Notes: a model not told the origin generated them from the letters alone. Shown: positions 56,156 to 64,000, counted from the stretch's first letter. The stretch is DNA of 64,000 nt from Nocardioides sp. WS12 (GCF_014108865.1 NZ_CP053928.1:1674001-1738000); one strand, 5' to 3'. Program-made: numbers and translations.

Positions 56156-56233
56156 GTCGTTGAGCGTAGGCGACCTACCGTCAGAGACCTGACCCGCGTT
56201 GCAATCCGCAGGCAATCGCTGCAAAATGCATGC

Positions 56234-56467
56234 ATGGTTGCCATCACGGTGCGCGACGTCCCCGAGGAGACCAGGGCCGAGCTCGCTGTGCGCGCTGCCC
56301 GGAGCGGACAGTCGATGCAGGAGTACCTCCGCCTACGGCTGGTGGAATTCGCCTCGACGCCCGACCCTGTCGAGCTCGTCGACCGCATTCGCCGCCGGAA
56401 GGCAGCGGCGGCAGGCGGTTTGACGACGGAGCAGATCCTCGGCCTCAAGGCCGTTGATCAGAAGTGA
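56234..56467 (+). CDS. Ribbon-helix-helix antitoxin (FitA/VapB-like)
   Basis: A 77-residue antitoxin. MVAITVRDVPEETRAELAVR is a ribbon-helix-helix motif, and the C-terminal RRRKAAAAGGLTTEQILGLK matches FitA-like toxin-binding tails. The ATG follows CAAAAT by 6 nt and lies on the palindrome ATGCATGCAT, which could be an operator. It is coupled by a GTGA overlap to a PIN toxin. Confidence 0.83.
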   Translation: MVAITVRDVPEETRAELAVRAARSGQSMQEYLRLRLVEFASTPDPVELVDRIRRRKAAAAGGLTTEQILGLKAVDQK

Positions 56468-56868
56468 CCGTCGTTCTCGACGCCTCCGTCGTCATCGCCG
56501 CCCTCGTCGGCACTGACGGCAGTTCGACATGGGCTGAGGAGCAACTTCTGGCCGGGCGACTGGCAGCACCCCATCTGCTTCCGGTCGAGGTGGCGAGCCA
56601 GTTGCGTCGGGCTGTTGCGACGGGCCAGATCTCGACGGATGTCGGGTCGCTGGCGATGGCAGATCTTCGGGACCTGCCCATCACCTACTACGACGCCGCG
56701 TCGGTCCTTGACCGGATCTGGGATCTCCGCGGTTCCGTCACGACGTACGACGCCTGGTACGTCGCGCTGGCCGAGGCGCTCGACGCACCCCTCGCAACGC
56801 TGGACCTCCGGCTGACGCGTGCGCCCGGACCTACGTGCCAGTTCCTGACCGGCGAAGGATCCGCGTGA
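56464..56868 (+). CDS. PIN-domain toxin (VapC/FitB-like)
   Basis: A 134-residue PIN ribonuclease with acidic residues Asp6 (VVLDASVVIAA), Glu42 (VEVASQLRR), Asp96 (TYDAWYVALAEAL) and Asp114 (LATLDLRL). It pairs with the upstream RHH antitoxin by GTGA overlap. Its last 38 bp overlap the convergent membrane gene. Second of three PIN loci. Confidence 0.86.
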   Translation: MTVVLDASVVIAALVGTDGSSTWAEEQLLAGRLAAPHLLPVEVASQLRRAVATGQISTDVGSLAMADLRDLPITYYDAASVLDRIWDLRGSVTTYDAWYVALAEALDAPLATLDLRLTRAPGPTCQFLTGEGSA

Positions 56869-57928
56869 ACCGCGTGTGGTTCGCCGCGGCGTTGCTCAAC
56901 AGGATCACCAGCAGGCCGAGCACGGAGTAGAGGCCGAGGACCACGAACGGTGCCGACGTCGACGCGTCCGGGAAGTAGAGCGCATCGCGCGCGACCGTCG
57001 CTCCCGCTCCTGGTGGCAGCAACTGGCCGATGCTGTGGCCGAAGCGGGGGAGCATCTCGGGTGCGATCGACGACCCGGAGATGATCAGCCCGACGGTGAA
57101 GTACAGGCCGCCGATCAGCGATCCGGCCGGCCCGAGAAGGGCGACGAACGCGGCGGTGGAGGCGGTCACGGCCAGCGAGATCAGGGCCAGGCCCCAGAAC
57201 AACGTGAAGTGGGCGGCCCCGTCACCGACGCCGAACAGGGACATCGCCAACAGCCCGACGGCCGACGACAGCAGCGCATAGACCACGAGCAGGCCCGCGT
57301 GACCCAGGCCGCGCAGGGTCGACTGCTCGGTCCGGCCCCGCAGTCGCCCGAGCGCGAGGGACGCGATGGACCCGCCCAGGCACAGCGCCTGGATCACGAA
57401 GCCCAGCGAACTGCCACCACTGTCCTCTTTCGGAAGCGGTACGACGTCCGTCACCGGGGGCGGCGTCGTGAGAGCCGCGACGGTGGCGACGGGCACGGCA
57501 GCACCGGAAGCGGTGAGCGCTTCCACCTGCGATGCGATCTCGTCCTGATAGGCCGCGGTGTACTTCGCCTTGAACAGGTTGGCCACCTGCGGGGAGGCAG
57601 CAGAGGCGACGTAGAGCGTGGGGGACTGGCCGTCGAAGGCGACCCCGCCGTAGGCCTTGCGTTCGCGGATCGCCTGTTGCAGCGCGGCCGCGTCGTCGTA
57701 CGGCTCGACCTTGAAGGCGCCGTCGGCCTCGAGTTGCTGGGTCAGCTGGTCCTGCTGGGCCTGGCTGCCGACGATGCCCATGGGCAGGTCGTTGGGGGAC
57801 GGCGAGTGTGCCATCGCCAGGTAGTAGATCCCGAGGACCAACTGGATCAGCGCGCCCACGAGGGCAATCGCAATGCCGACGCGCGAGATCGCGCGCAGCG
57901 TGGTGGGAGCAGTTGCGGTGTCGCTCAT
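56831..57928 (-). CDS. YhgE/Pip-like or ABC-2-type membrane protein
   Basis: A 365-residue membrane protein: one TM near residues 16-38, a large extracytoplasmic segment of about 140 residues and five more TM helices at the C-terminus. This layout resembles phage-infection-protein/YhgE or ABC-2 permease-type proteins. No ATPase gene is adjacent. Function unknown. The start at 57928 gives a clean N-terminal TM. Confidence 0.75.
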   Translation of the reverse strand: MSDTATAPTTLRAISRVGIAIALVGALIQLVLGIYYLAMAHSPSPNDLPMGIVGSQAQQDQLTQQLEADGAFKVEPYDDAAALQQAIRERKAYGGVAFDGQSPTLYVASAASPQVANLFKAKYTAAYQDEIASQVEALTASGAAVPVATVAALTTPPPVTDVVPLPKEDSGGSSLGFVIQALCLGGSIASLALGRLRGRTEQSTLRGLGHAGLLVVYALLSSAVGLLAMSLFGVGDGAAHFTLFWGLALISLAVTASTAAFVALLGPAGSLIGGLYFTVGLIISGSSIAPEMLPRFGHSIGQLLPPGAGATVARDALYFPDASTSAPFVVLGLYSVLGLLVILLSNAAANHTRFTRILRRSGTGT

Positions 57929-57947
57929 GCCCCCAGCATGGCGGGTA

Positions 57948-58571
57948 TCAGCAGCCGTTGTCGCAGACGCCCGTGGACGGGAGCGCCATGAAACAGGTCG
58001 GGCAGATCTTGAAGACGACGTCCGACTTGGCCGGCTTGGCCGGGGTGCGCGGGACCGCGGCCTTCGTGGCGCGGGGGGCACGAGGGGCCTTGACGGGCAC
58101 GAGCTTCTCGACCACGGCCGGCACCTCGATGACGGGGGGAACCCATCCGGGCGGGGCGGGCTCGGTGATGCCGAAGCGCGACAGCACGGCGCGGGCCGAG
58201 GTGGTCGGCTGGTGCTTGGGTCGGGTCTCGATGTCGAACGACGAAGACGCGCCTTCGAGGAAGGTCTGGGCGTCCGGGCTCAGCGTCGGAGGCAGTTCAC
58301 GGTGGCGCCAGCGCTGAGGCGTCTGGCCGCGCTGGTTGACGTGCACCAGGTCGGGGCGGTCCCACGCGATGAGGGTCCAGTCCTCGCGGTGGCTGGTGGC
58401 CCAGACCGCGATCGGACGGTCGCCCGCGTCGGCGGCAGCGCGCAGGGCGATCCGCTCCGGGTTGGAGAACCGGCCCTTCACGTGCAGCACGCCGGGGAGC
58501 ACTTCCTCGACGGTGTGCTCCTCCGCCTGGATGAGATCGATCAGGTCTGCAAGTTCCGGCGTGTTCTCCAT
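57948..58571 (-). CDS. Hypothetical protein with C-terminal zinc-knuckle-like tail
   Basis: A 207-residue protein. The N-terminal 100 residues form a compact domain; a Lys/Pro/Ala-rich linker (KAPRAPRATKAAVPRTPAK) follows, then ICPTCFMALPSTGVCDNGC, a CxxC ... CxxxC cluster that may bind zinc. The basic linker and metal-like tail suggest nucleic-acid binding. No family recognised. Confidence 0.7.
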   Translation of the reverse strand: MENTPELADLIDLIQAEEHTVEEVLPGVLHVKGRFSNPERIALRAAADAGDRPIAVWATSHREDWTLIAWDRPDLVHVNQRGQTPQRWRHRELPPTLSPDAQTFLEGASSSFDIETRPKHQPTTSARAVLSRFGITEPAPPGWVPPVIEVPAVVEKLVPVKAPRAPRATKAAVPRTPAKPAKSDVVFKICPTCFMALPSTGVCDNGC

Positions 58572-58574
58572 GAC

Positions 58575-59306
58575 TCAACCGACAGTAGTCGACTCCGGGC
58601 CGGTGTCCTCATCCTTGTCGTCGCCATCCACGGCGTCGGTGGCCTCCTCGATGATCGCCGCCATCGCTGCCCGCGCTGCGGTGGCGTCCCCCGATCGGAC
58701 GGCACGGGCGACCTCGACGTGCAGGTCGATGGCCTCGTCCTTGGGGTGCGCAGGCATCAGGTGATGGTGGGTACGGCCGGCCAGGACCTCCGCGACGACG
58801 CCGTCGAGGGCGGCCAGCATCTCGTTGCCGGACGCCTCGAGCACGATCTGATGGAACAGGACGTCGGCCGCAAGAAAGGCCTCGAGGTCCCCGGATCGAC
58901 CGTGCACGACCATGTCACTGGCCGCGGCGGACAGCGCGCCGCACTGGTCGGGCGTGGCCCGGACCGCCGCGAGTCCGGCCGCGACCGGCTCGAAGCCACT
59001 GCGCAACTCACCCAGCGACCGCAGTTGGGCCACGCGGTCCTCGGAGTCCAGGCGCCAGCGGATCAACCGCGGGTCGAACACCTGCCAGGAGGTCCGCGGC
59101 TGCACGGTCACGCCGACCCGCTGGCGCGAGGCGACCATGCCCATGGAGGCGAGCACCCGGACCGCCTCGCGCGACACGGAGCGACTGACGTCGTACTCGC
59201 TGTCGATGGTGTCGAGGGTCAGCACCGTGCCGGCGGCCAGCGTGCCGCTGACGATCCGCTGCCCCAGGGCATCGAGCACGTTGTCGTGCAGCGCGGTGCG
59301 CGCCAT
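58575..59306 (-). CDS. GntR/FadR-type transcriptional regulator of gluconate genes
   Basis: A 243-residue FadR-type regulator. The N-terminal winged helix has IDSEYDVSRSVSREAVRVLA, and the C-terminal domain has the helical FCD pattern with AADVLFHQIVLEASGNEM (Asp/His metal-type residues). It is divergent from gluconokinase and GntP genes. A perfect 7-bp inverted repeat (59314-59333) starts 8 bp upstream of its ATG. It probably senses gluconate or 6-phosphogluconate and represses the operon. Confidence 0.88.
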   Translation of the reverse strand: MARTALHDNVLDALGQRIVSGTLAAGTVLTLDTIDSEYDVSRSVSREAVRVLASMGMVASRQRVGVTVQPRTSWQVFDPRLIRWRLDSEDRVAQLRSLGELRSGFEPVAAGLAAVRATPDQCGALSAAASDMVVHGRSGDLEAFLAADVLFHQIVLEASGNEMLAALDGVVAEVLAGRTHHHLMPAHPKDEAIDLHVEVARAVRSGDATAARAAMAAIIEEATDAVDGDDKDEDTGPESTTVG

Positions 59307-59313
59307 CGCTCCT

Positions 59314-59333
59314 CCAATAATCAGATTTATTGG
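59314..59333. promoter_or_regulatory. Likely GntR operator
   Basis: CCAATAA TCAGAT TTATTGG is a perfect 7-bp inverted repeat beside the gntR start, between the divergent gntR and gntK genes. A second A/T-rich dyad (TTGAT ... ATCA) follows at 59343-59363. Confidence 0.65.
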
Positions 59334-59422
59334 TCCAAGGTCTTGATAAAACCAGATTAATCATCGCACACTGTGACGGCCAACACATCAGGGCACATCA
59401 GGGACCGTCCGCAGGAGGCGAC

Positions 59423-59944
59423 ATGACCAGCATGAACCAGCAGCCCCCGCAACTCGTCGTGATGGGCGTGTCCGGGTCGGGCAAGTCCACCGTCGGCGCG
59501 GCGCTCGCGCAACGCCTCGGGGTTCCGTTCGCCGACGCCGACGACTTCCACCCGCCCGCCAACATCGCGAAGATGACCGCCGGCCACGCCCTCGACGACG
59601 TCGACCGCCACCCCTGGCTGGAAGCGATCGGGGAGTGGCTCGCCCGGCACGAGCAGGGTGGCGTGATCAGCTGCTCCGCCCTCAAGGTCGCCTACCGCGA
59701 CCAGCTGCGCACCCACGCACCGCGCACCGCGTTCGTCCACCTGCACGGATCGCGCGAGGTCATCGCGCGGCGCCAGGCCAGCCGGCCCGGCCACTTCATG
59801 CCGGCCTCGTTGCTCGACTCGCAGTTCGACACGCTCGAACCGCTCGGGCGCCACGAGGCCGGCCTCGTCATCGACGTCGACCAGGACGTCGACGCCATCG
59901 TCCAGGAATACGTCGACCGCATCGTCGCGGCCTCGACCGACTGA
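59423..59944 (+). CDS. gntK: Gluconokinase
   Basis: A 173-residue gluconokinase of the GntK type. The P-loop is GVSGSGKSTVG, then ADADDFHPPANIAKMTAGHA, and the later CSALKVAYRDQLR helix carries sugar-contact residues. It phosphorylates gluconate to 6-phosphogluconate for the pentose phosphate or Entner-Doudoroff pathways. The start at 59423 has AGGAGG in GCAGGAGGCGACATG. Next gene is its permease, 13 bp on. Confidence 0.94.
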   Translation: MTSMNQQPPQLVVMGVSGSGKSTVGAALAQRLGVPFADADDFHPPANIAKMTAGHALDDVDRHPWLEAIGEWLARHEQGGVISCSALKVAYRDQLRTHAPRTAFVHLHGSREVIARRQASRPGHFMPASLLDSQFDTLEPLGRHEAGLVIDVDQDVDAIVQEYVDRIVAASTD

Positions 59945-59957
59945 GGAGCCACCCCCT

Positions 59958-61349
59958 ATGTCCGCCATGTCCGCCCATCTCGTCCTCGCCGCTGGCACCG
60001 ACCTCGTTGATCCGGTTGCGTCCGAAGGCCGCCTGCTCGTCGCTGCCCTGCTCGGCATCGGCGTCATCGTCGCGCTGATCATCGCCGGCAAGATCCACCC
60101 GTTCCTCGCCCTGACGGCCGGCGCCATCACGGTCGGGATCACGGCCGGGGTGAGTGTGGAGGTCGCTCTGGCCAGCTTCACCGGGGGCTTCGGGACCACG
60201 GCCGCCGGCGTCGGCATCCTGATCGCGCTCGGTGCGATGTTCGGCAAGATCCTCGCCGACAGCGGCGGGGCCGACCAGATCGTCGACACGATCATCCGGC
60301 ACGCCTCGCCGCGCGCCCTGCCGTGGGCGATGGCGCTGGTGGGCGCCATCATCGGCCTGCCGATGTTCTTCGAGATCGGCCTCGTCCTGCTGATGCCGGT
60401 GATCTACCTCGTGGCCCGCCGCTCCGGCCAGTCGCTGGTCACTATCGGCATCCCCGCGCTCGCCGGTCTCTCCGCCATGCACGGTCTGGTGCCGCCGCAC
60501 CCCGGCCCGCTCACGGCGATCGACTACCTCGGCGCGGACCTCGGCACCACGCTCGCCCTCGGTGTCGCTGTTGCCATCCCGACGGTGATCATCGCCGGCC
60601 CCGTCTTCGGTCTCGTCGGTCGGTACGTCGACGTGGCGGTGCCCGAGCAGTTCGCCGCCCCGGAGCGGGCATTCGACCGCCGACCGAGCTTCGTCGTGAC
60701 GCTGGCGTCCGTGCTGCTGCCGGTGGTGCTGATGATGGGCAAGGCAATGGCCGACATCTTCATCGACGACAAGACCGCCCCGCTGCGCCGCACCCTCGAC
60801 GTGCTCGGCACCCCACTGATCGCACTGGCGATCGCCGTCGTGGTGGGCATGTTCACCCTCGGCTTCGGTTCGGGCATGGGACGCGACGGGGTCGCGAAGT
60901 CCCTCGAGTCCTCGCTGCCCGGTGTGGCCGGCATCCTGCTGATCGTCGCCGCCGGTGGTGGATTCAAGCAGTCCCTGGTCGACACGGGGATCGGCACGAT
61001 CGTGGCCGAGCGGGTCGCCGACTCCAACATCTCCGTCCTGTTGCTGGCGTGGTTCGTCGCCGTACTCATCCGGCTCGCGACGGGCTCCGCCACGGTCGCC
61101 ACCGTCACGGCCTCGGGGCTCCTCGCGCCGCTCACCACCCAGCTCTCCAGCGGCGAGGTCTCCCTGATGGTGCTCGCGATCGGCGCCGGGTCGGTGTTCT
61201 TCTCCCACGTCAACGACGCCGGCTTCTGGCTGGTGAAGGAGTACTTCGGGATGAGCGTCGGCCAGACTCTCAAGACCTGGTCGGCCATGGAGACGCTGCT
61301 CTCCGTCACGGGCCTGGTGTTCGTGATGGGGTTGAACATCTTCATCTGA
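59958..61349 (+). CDS. gntP: Gluconate permease (GntP family)
   Basis: A 463-residue GntP-type permease with about 12-14 TM segments. Family marks are GGFGTTAAGVGILIALGAMF, HGLVPPHPGPLTAIDYLGAD and GSATVATVTASGLLAPL. It imports gluconate with protons. A GGAG site precedes the ATG in the 13-bp gap after gntK. The gene is convergent with a PIN toxin locus. Confidence 0.94.
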   Translation: MSAMSAHLVLAAGTDLVDPVASEGRLLVAALLGIGVIVALIIAGKIHPFLALTAGAITVGITAGVSVEVALASFTGGFGTTAAGVGILIALGAMFGKILADSGGADQIVDTIIRHASPRALPWAMALVGAIIGLPMFFEIGLVLLMPVIYLVARRSGQSLVTIGIPALAGLSAMHGLVPPHPGPLTAIDYLGADLGTTLALGVAVAIPTVIIAGPVFGLVGRYVDVAVPEQFAAPERAFDRRPSFVVTLASVLLPVVLMMGKAMADIFIDDKTAPLRRTLDVLGTPLIALAIAVVVGMFTLGFGSGMGRDGVAKSLESSLPGVAGILLIVAAGGGFKQSLVDTGIGTIVAERVADSNISVLLLAWFVAVLIRLATGSATVATVTASGLLAPLTTQLSSGEVSLMVLAIGAGSVFFSHVNDAGFWLVKEYFGMSVGQTLKTWSAMETLLSVTGLVFVMGLNIFI

Positions 61350-61354
61350 GCTGG

Positions 61355-61756
61355 TCAGTCGTAGGGATTGATGACCAGGACGCCGGTCCGGGCGAAGTCG
61401 GCGACGTTGCGGGTGACGACGGTCAGGTCGTGGACCTGCGCTGTCGCTGCAATGTAGGCGTCGTTGATCGGCACCGGGTCGGGCACATGCAGGGCGGCAG
61501 CGCGCAGAGCAACATCGGTGTCGACGCCATGGGTGCGCCACGCGAATTCAGGCAGCACCCATTCGTCGAACCAACGTCGCAGCCGGATGGCCTGTCGTGG
61601 GTCGCGGCGTTCGAGGAGTAGCACGCCTCGCTCGAGCTCCATGGTGGTGATGGCGCTGATCGCGCACGCGTCTTCATGGGCAGCCAGCCATGCGGCGACG
61701 GTTCTGTTCCTGCGAAACATGTCGCTGAGCACGTTGGTGTCCAGAAGGAAGTTCAC
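61355..61756 (-). CDS. PIN-domain toxin (VapC-like)
   Basis: A 133-residue PIN protein starting MNFLLDTNVLSDMFR with Asp6; Glu40 (TTMELERGVL) and Asp99 (PINDAYIAA) fit VapC. It pairs with the upstream Phd-type antitoxin by GTGA overlap. Its stop is 6 bp from the gntP stop. Third PIN locus of the window. Confidence 0.86.
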   Translation of the reverse strand: MNFLLDTNVLSDMFRRNRTVAAWLAAHEDACAISAITTMELERGVLLLERRDPRQAIRLRRWFDEWVLPEFAWRTHGVDTDVALRAAALHVPDPVPINDAYIAATAQVHDLTVVTRNVADFARTGVLVINPYD

Positions 61757-62004
61757 AGGTCGAGGGGGCGGAAGGCCTCGATCTCCCGCGGGGGGAGGGG
61801 AATCTCGATGTCCTCTGCCCCCGGAGGGCCCATCAGGCGGTCGGCCAGCGTCCCGGCGCGGCGCTTCAGCTCCTCGTAGTCGGAGATCGACAGCAGCACG
61901 TGGGATGGCCGACCCTTGTCGGTGATCACGACGGGGCCGCCCAGGGCCGCCCGTTTGGCCGCGCTCACGTCGCGGTTGAACTCCCTGCTCGTGATGAGTG
62001 TCAT
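61753..62004 (-). CDS. Phd/YefM-type antitoxin
   Basis: An 83-residue antitoxin: MTLITSREFNRDVSAAKRAA and GPVVITDKGRPSHVLLSISD are the Phd/YefM fold; the C-terminal tail IEIPLPPREIEAFRPLDL would mask the toxin. ATG 62004 has GGAGGTGG upstream. The 19-bp palindrome 62018-62036 is its probable operator. Confidence 0.88.
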   Translation of the reverse strand: MTLITSREFNRDVSAAKRAALGGPVVITDKGRPSHVLLSISDYEELKRRAGTLADRLMGPPGAEDIEIPLPPREIEAFRPLDL

Positions 62005-62017
62005 CGCGACCACCTCC

Positions 62018-62036
62018 TGTAGGTACCGTACCTACA
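62018..62036. promoter_or_regulatory. Operator of the Phd/PIN operon
   Basis: TGTAGGTACCGTACCTACA is a perfect 9-bp inverted repeat around a single C, just upstream of the ribosome site. A -10-like TACGAT (minus strand) lies beside it. Expected autoregulation site for a Phd antitoxin. Confidence 0.8.
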
Positions 62037-62128
62037 TCGTACGGCGGCAGTGTTTCCATGGCGACGATCCTGAGCGTCGGGTCCGACAATCGGTGGTCGC
62101 TTTCCACAGGCCCCGCCAGACTGGTCCT

Positions 62129-63841
62129 GTGAACGCATCGAACCCGGTGAGCGATCCCCTCATCCTCCTCGTCTCCGCCGACGAGATCGACGTCCTGACC
62201 GAGCAGTTCCTTCGCTATGAGCACGACTACGACGTCCGCACCGCCACCACGGCGACGCAAGCGACGGCCGCGCTCCGTGAAGCCGTCGAGAGCGGGCAGG
62301 CGGTCGCGATGATCGTCACCGAGTCGGAGTTGTCCGATCAGGACCTGCTCATGGCGATGCACGAGTGGCGCACGCTCATGCCGACCGCGCGCCGCGTCGT
62401 CGCCATCCCGATCTCGCGCTTCGCCAGCGACTCGGTAGCCCTGCGGCCCTACTTGCAGAAGGGGAAGTTCGACACCTACCTCATCCTGCCGCAGGGCCGA
62501 CGCGACGAGGAGTTCCACTACGCGATCGTCGAGCTGCTGAGCGACTGGGGCGCGACCGTGGCCGCGTCGGTGATCGACACCGTCCGGTTGATCACGCCCG
62601 ATGCGTCGCCGCTGGCCCTGGCCATCCGCGACTTCCTGGACCGGACCGGCTTCCCACACCGCACCTACCCGCCGGACAGCCCGCAGGGGCAGGAAGCCCT
62701 TGCGCTCTACGACGGCACGCCGTCGTACCCGCTGGTCCACCTGTCCTCGCGGCCCTTCGCCGAGCACCCGATCATTGCGCCGACGTCGGTGCGTGAACTG
62801 GCAGCCTTGATCTACGGGCGCCCCTCGGACATCGAGGTCGACACCGTGGTGGACCTGGCCGTCGTCGGCGCTGGTCCGGCGGGCCTCGCGGCCGCCGTGT
62901 ACGGCGCCTCGGAGGGGCTGAGCACGATCGTGCTCGAGTCCGAGGTGATCGGCGGACAGGCCGGCACGAGTTCGATGATCCGCAACTACCTCGGCTTCCC
63001 CCGAGGGATCTCCGGGATGCGACTGGGGCAGCGCGCCCGCGTGCAGGCGCTGCGGTTCGGCGCCCGCTTCTTCACGGGATGGCCGGTCGAGGAGCTGGTG
63101 CCCGGCGTCGACGGCGCCCCGCACACCCTCGTCACCGCCGGTGGGTCGGTGCGGGCCCGCGCCGTGATGGTGGCCTCCGGTGTCGCCTACCGCCGCCTCG
63201 GCGTCGCGCCCCTCGAGGAACTCGTCGGCACCGGCGTGCACTACGGCGCCGCGATGACGGCAGCCCGCGAGATGGAGGACCGTGACGTGTACGTCGTCGG
63301 CGGCGGCAACTCCGCCGGCCAGGCCGCCGTCCACCTGGCCCGCTTCGCCCGCTCGGTCACGATCCTGATCCGCCGCGAGGACCTGTCGTCCACGATGTCG
63401 AAGTACCTCATCGACGAGATCGAGTGGAACCCGCGGATCAGCGTGCGGTCGTGCACCGAGATCATCGACGGCGGCCCCGACGACAGCGGTCAGCTGGGCT
63501 GGCTGCAGTTGTGCGACGTCCGCACCCGCGTCGAGGAGCGGGTGAACGCGGGCGGGCTGTTCCTGCTGATCGGCGCGGCTCCGCACTGCGACTGGCTGCC
63601 CGACGACGTACGACGTGATGACCACGGGTTCGTGCTGACCGGGCGTGACGTACCCACCGAGTGCTGGGTCGACGACCTGCCGCCGGAGAACCTCGCGACC
63701 TGTGTGCCCGGCATCTTCGCCGCCGGCGACATCCGCTCGGGCTCGATGAAGCGGGTCGCGTCGGCCAGCGGCGAGGGTGCGTCCGCGGTGTCGTTGGTCC
63801 ACGCATACCTCGAGGGGCTTCGGGTACCTCCGGCTCCATGA
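62129..63841 (+). CDS. Response-regulator-like / thioredoxin-reductase-like flavoprotein fusion
   Basis: A 570-residue fusion. Residues 1-135 look like a response-regulator receiver (LILLVSADEIDVLTEQFLR). Then comes a short thioredoxin-fold-like segment (PYPPDS-type region near residues 160-220, HRTYPPDSPQGQEALALYDG). From about 240 on is a TrxB-like flavoprotein: VGAGPAGLAAAVYGASEGL and VVGGGNSAGQAAVHLA, with GIFAAGDIRSGSMKRV near the end. The redox CxxC of thioredoxin reductase is not seen. GTG 62129 follows CAGACT by 6 nt. It overlaps a hemerythrin gene. Confidence 0.85.
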   Translation: MNASNPVSDPLILLVSADEIDVLTEQFLRYEHDYDVRTATTATQATAALREAVESGQAVAMIVTESELSDQDLLMAMHEWRTLMPTARRVVAIPISRFASDSVALRPYLQKGKFDTYLILPQGRRDEEFHYAIVELLSDWGATVAASVIDTVRLITPDASPLALAIRDFLDRTGFPHRTYPPDSPQGQEALALYDGTPSYPLVHLSSRPFAEHPIIAPTSVRELAALIYGRPSDIEVDTVVDLAVVGAGPAGLAAAVYGASEGLSTIVLESEVIGGQAGTSSMIRNYLGFPRGISGMRLGQRARVQALRFGARFFTGWPVEELVPGVDGAPHTLVTAGGSVRARAVMVASGVAYRRLGVAPLEELVGTGVHYGAAMTAAREMEDRDVYVVGGGNSAGQAAVHLARFARSVTILIRREDLSSTMSKYLIDEIEWNPRISVRSCTEIIDGGPDDSGQLGWLQLCDVRTRVEERVNAGGLFLLIGAAPHCDWLPDDVRRDDHGFVLTGRDVPTECWVDDLPPENLATCVPGIFAAGDIRSGSMKRVASASGEGASAVSLVHAYLEGLRVPPAP

Positions 63842-64000
63842 CCACTGGAATCGACCTGGGCCGCCCCACTTCGGGTGACGTCCTCGACCTGATCAGCGAT
63901 GACCACCGCCGTTTCGAGCACCTCCTGGCCCAGTTGCGCCAGGCCACCGCTGACCGCGACGCCGTGCGTCAAGCGTTCGCCGATGTGCTCGTTGCCCACG
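63838..64000 (+). CDS. Hemerythrin-domain protein, 5' part
   Basis: The gene starts by ATGA overlap with the flavoprotein and runs off the window. The visible 54 residues include DVLDLISDDHRRFEHLLAQL, where His and Glu fit an HHE/hemerythrin start. Hemerythrin proteins carry a diiron site for oxygen or redox sensing. The link to the flavoprotein suggests a redox module. Partial, so length and C-terminal domains are unknown. Confidence 0.8.
   Translation, partial: MTTGIDLGRPTSGDVLDLISDDHRRFEHLLAQLRQATADRDAVRQAFADVLVAH

Noticed and set aside
1..64000. tRNA or rRNA genes, CRISPR arrays, prophage or insertion-sequence genes
   Set aside because: No regularly spaced repeats, no cloverleaf-like stretch and no transposase or integrase frame were found by reading; a tRNA search program would settle the first point.

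Overview
The window reads as one continuous piece of a high-GC actinobacterial chromosome. Gene families and sequence style fit the Nocardioidaceae (Nocardioides-like), which is an inference from content and not a species call. It carries about 78 protein genes packed with little spacing, many joined by ATGA or GTGA overlaps. I saw no rRNA, tRNA, CRISPR array, transposase or prophage gene.

Layout. 1-8.4 kb: the 3' part of ispE, an ABC-F ATPase, a MarR/epoxide-hydrolase pair, a Tam-like methyltransferase and an ECF sigma factor fused to a membrane and extracytoplasmic region. 8.4-11.7 kb: a complete glutamate-type ABC importer (gluABCD) on the minus strand. 12.3-40.2 kb: the housekeeping block miaB - miaA - dapF - hflX - dinG-like helicase - lexA / LysM protein - nrdR - nrdJ. 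This order matches the one known around Rv2733c to Rv2718c in Mycobacterium tuberculosis. Lineage-specific genes are interleaved: S51 peptidase, Nudix, two MT0933-like proteins, AraC-DinB, gamma-glutamyltransferase, PhoD, vWA, LysR with a hydrolase and an LLM oxidoreductase, and a secreted metalloprotease.

40.3-46 kb is an accessory island. Two strong hairpins after nrdJ mark its edge. It holds an HKD-nuclease/SF2 helicase/DUF3427 protein coupled to a Nudix hydrolase, a ribbon-helix-helix/PIN toxin-antitoxin pair, a Uma2 nuclease and a second, paralogous Nudix gene. 46-54 kb holds small membrane proteins, CYTH, a secreted RCC1-repeat protein, an F420 enzyme, an SNase, a 3-methyladenine glycosylase, ppnP, a SigE-family sigma/partner pair and an MFS/MarR pair. 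54.7-64 kb holds a second Uma2, two more PIN toxin-antitoxin loci, a gluconate module (GntR, gluconokinase, GntP), and a response-regulator-like/thioredoxin-reductase-like flavoprotein followed by a hemerythrin gene cut by the window end.

Three patterns run across gene boundaries. First, at least eight copies of short palindromic repeats occur. Five lie in frame inside conserved proteins (ABC-F linker, sigma tail, MiaB tail, DinG-like helicase, NrdJ) and a sixth supplies a stop codon. Second, the 10-bp palindrome GTCGTACGAC occurs six times, in all three reading frames. Third, about sixteen genes start 6-9 nt after a -10-like TANNNT box, which implies widespread leaderless transcription. Regulation visible in the DNA includes four LexA-box-like sites and an 18-bp palindrome between lexA and the LysM gene, paired NrdR boxes 31 bp apart before nrdR, and palindromic operators at MarR, GntR and Phd/PIN loci.
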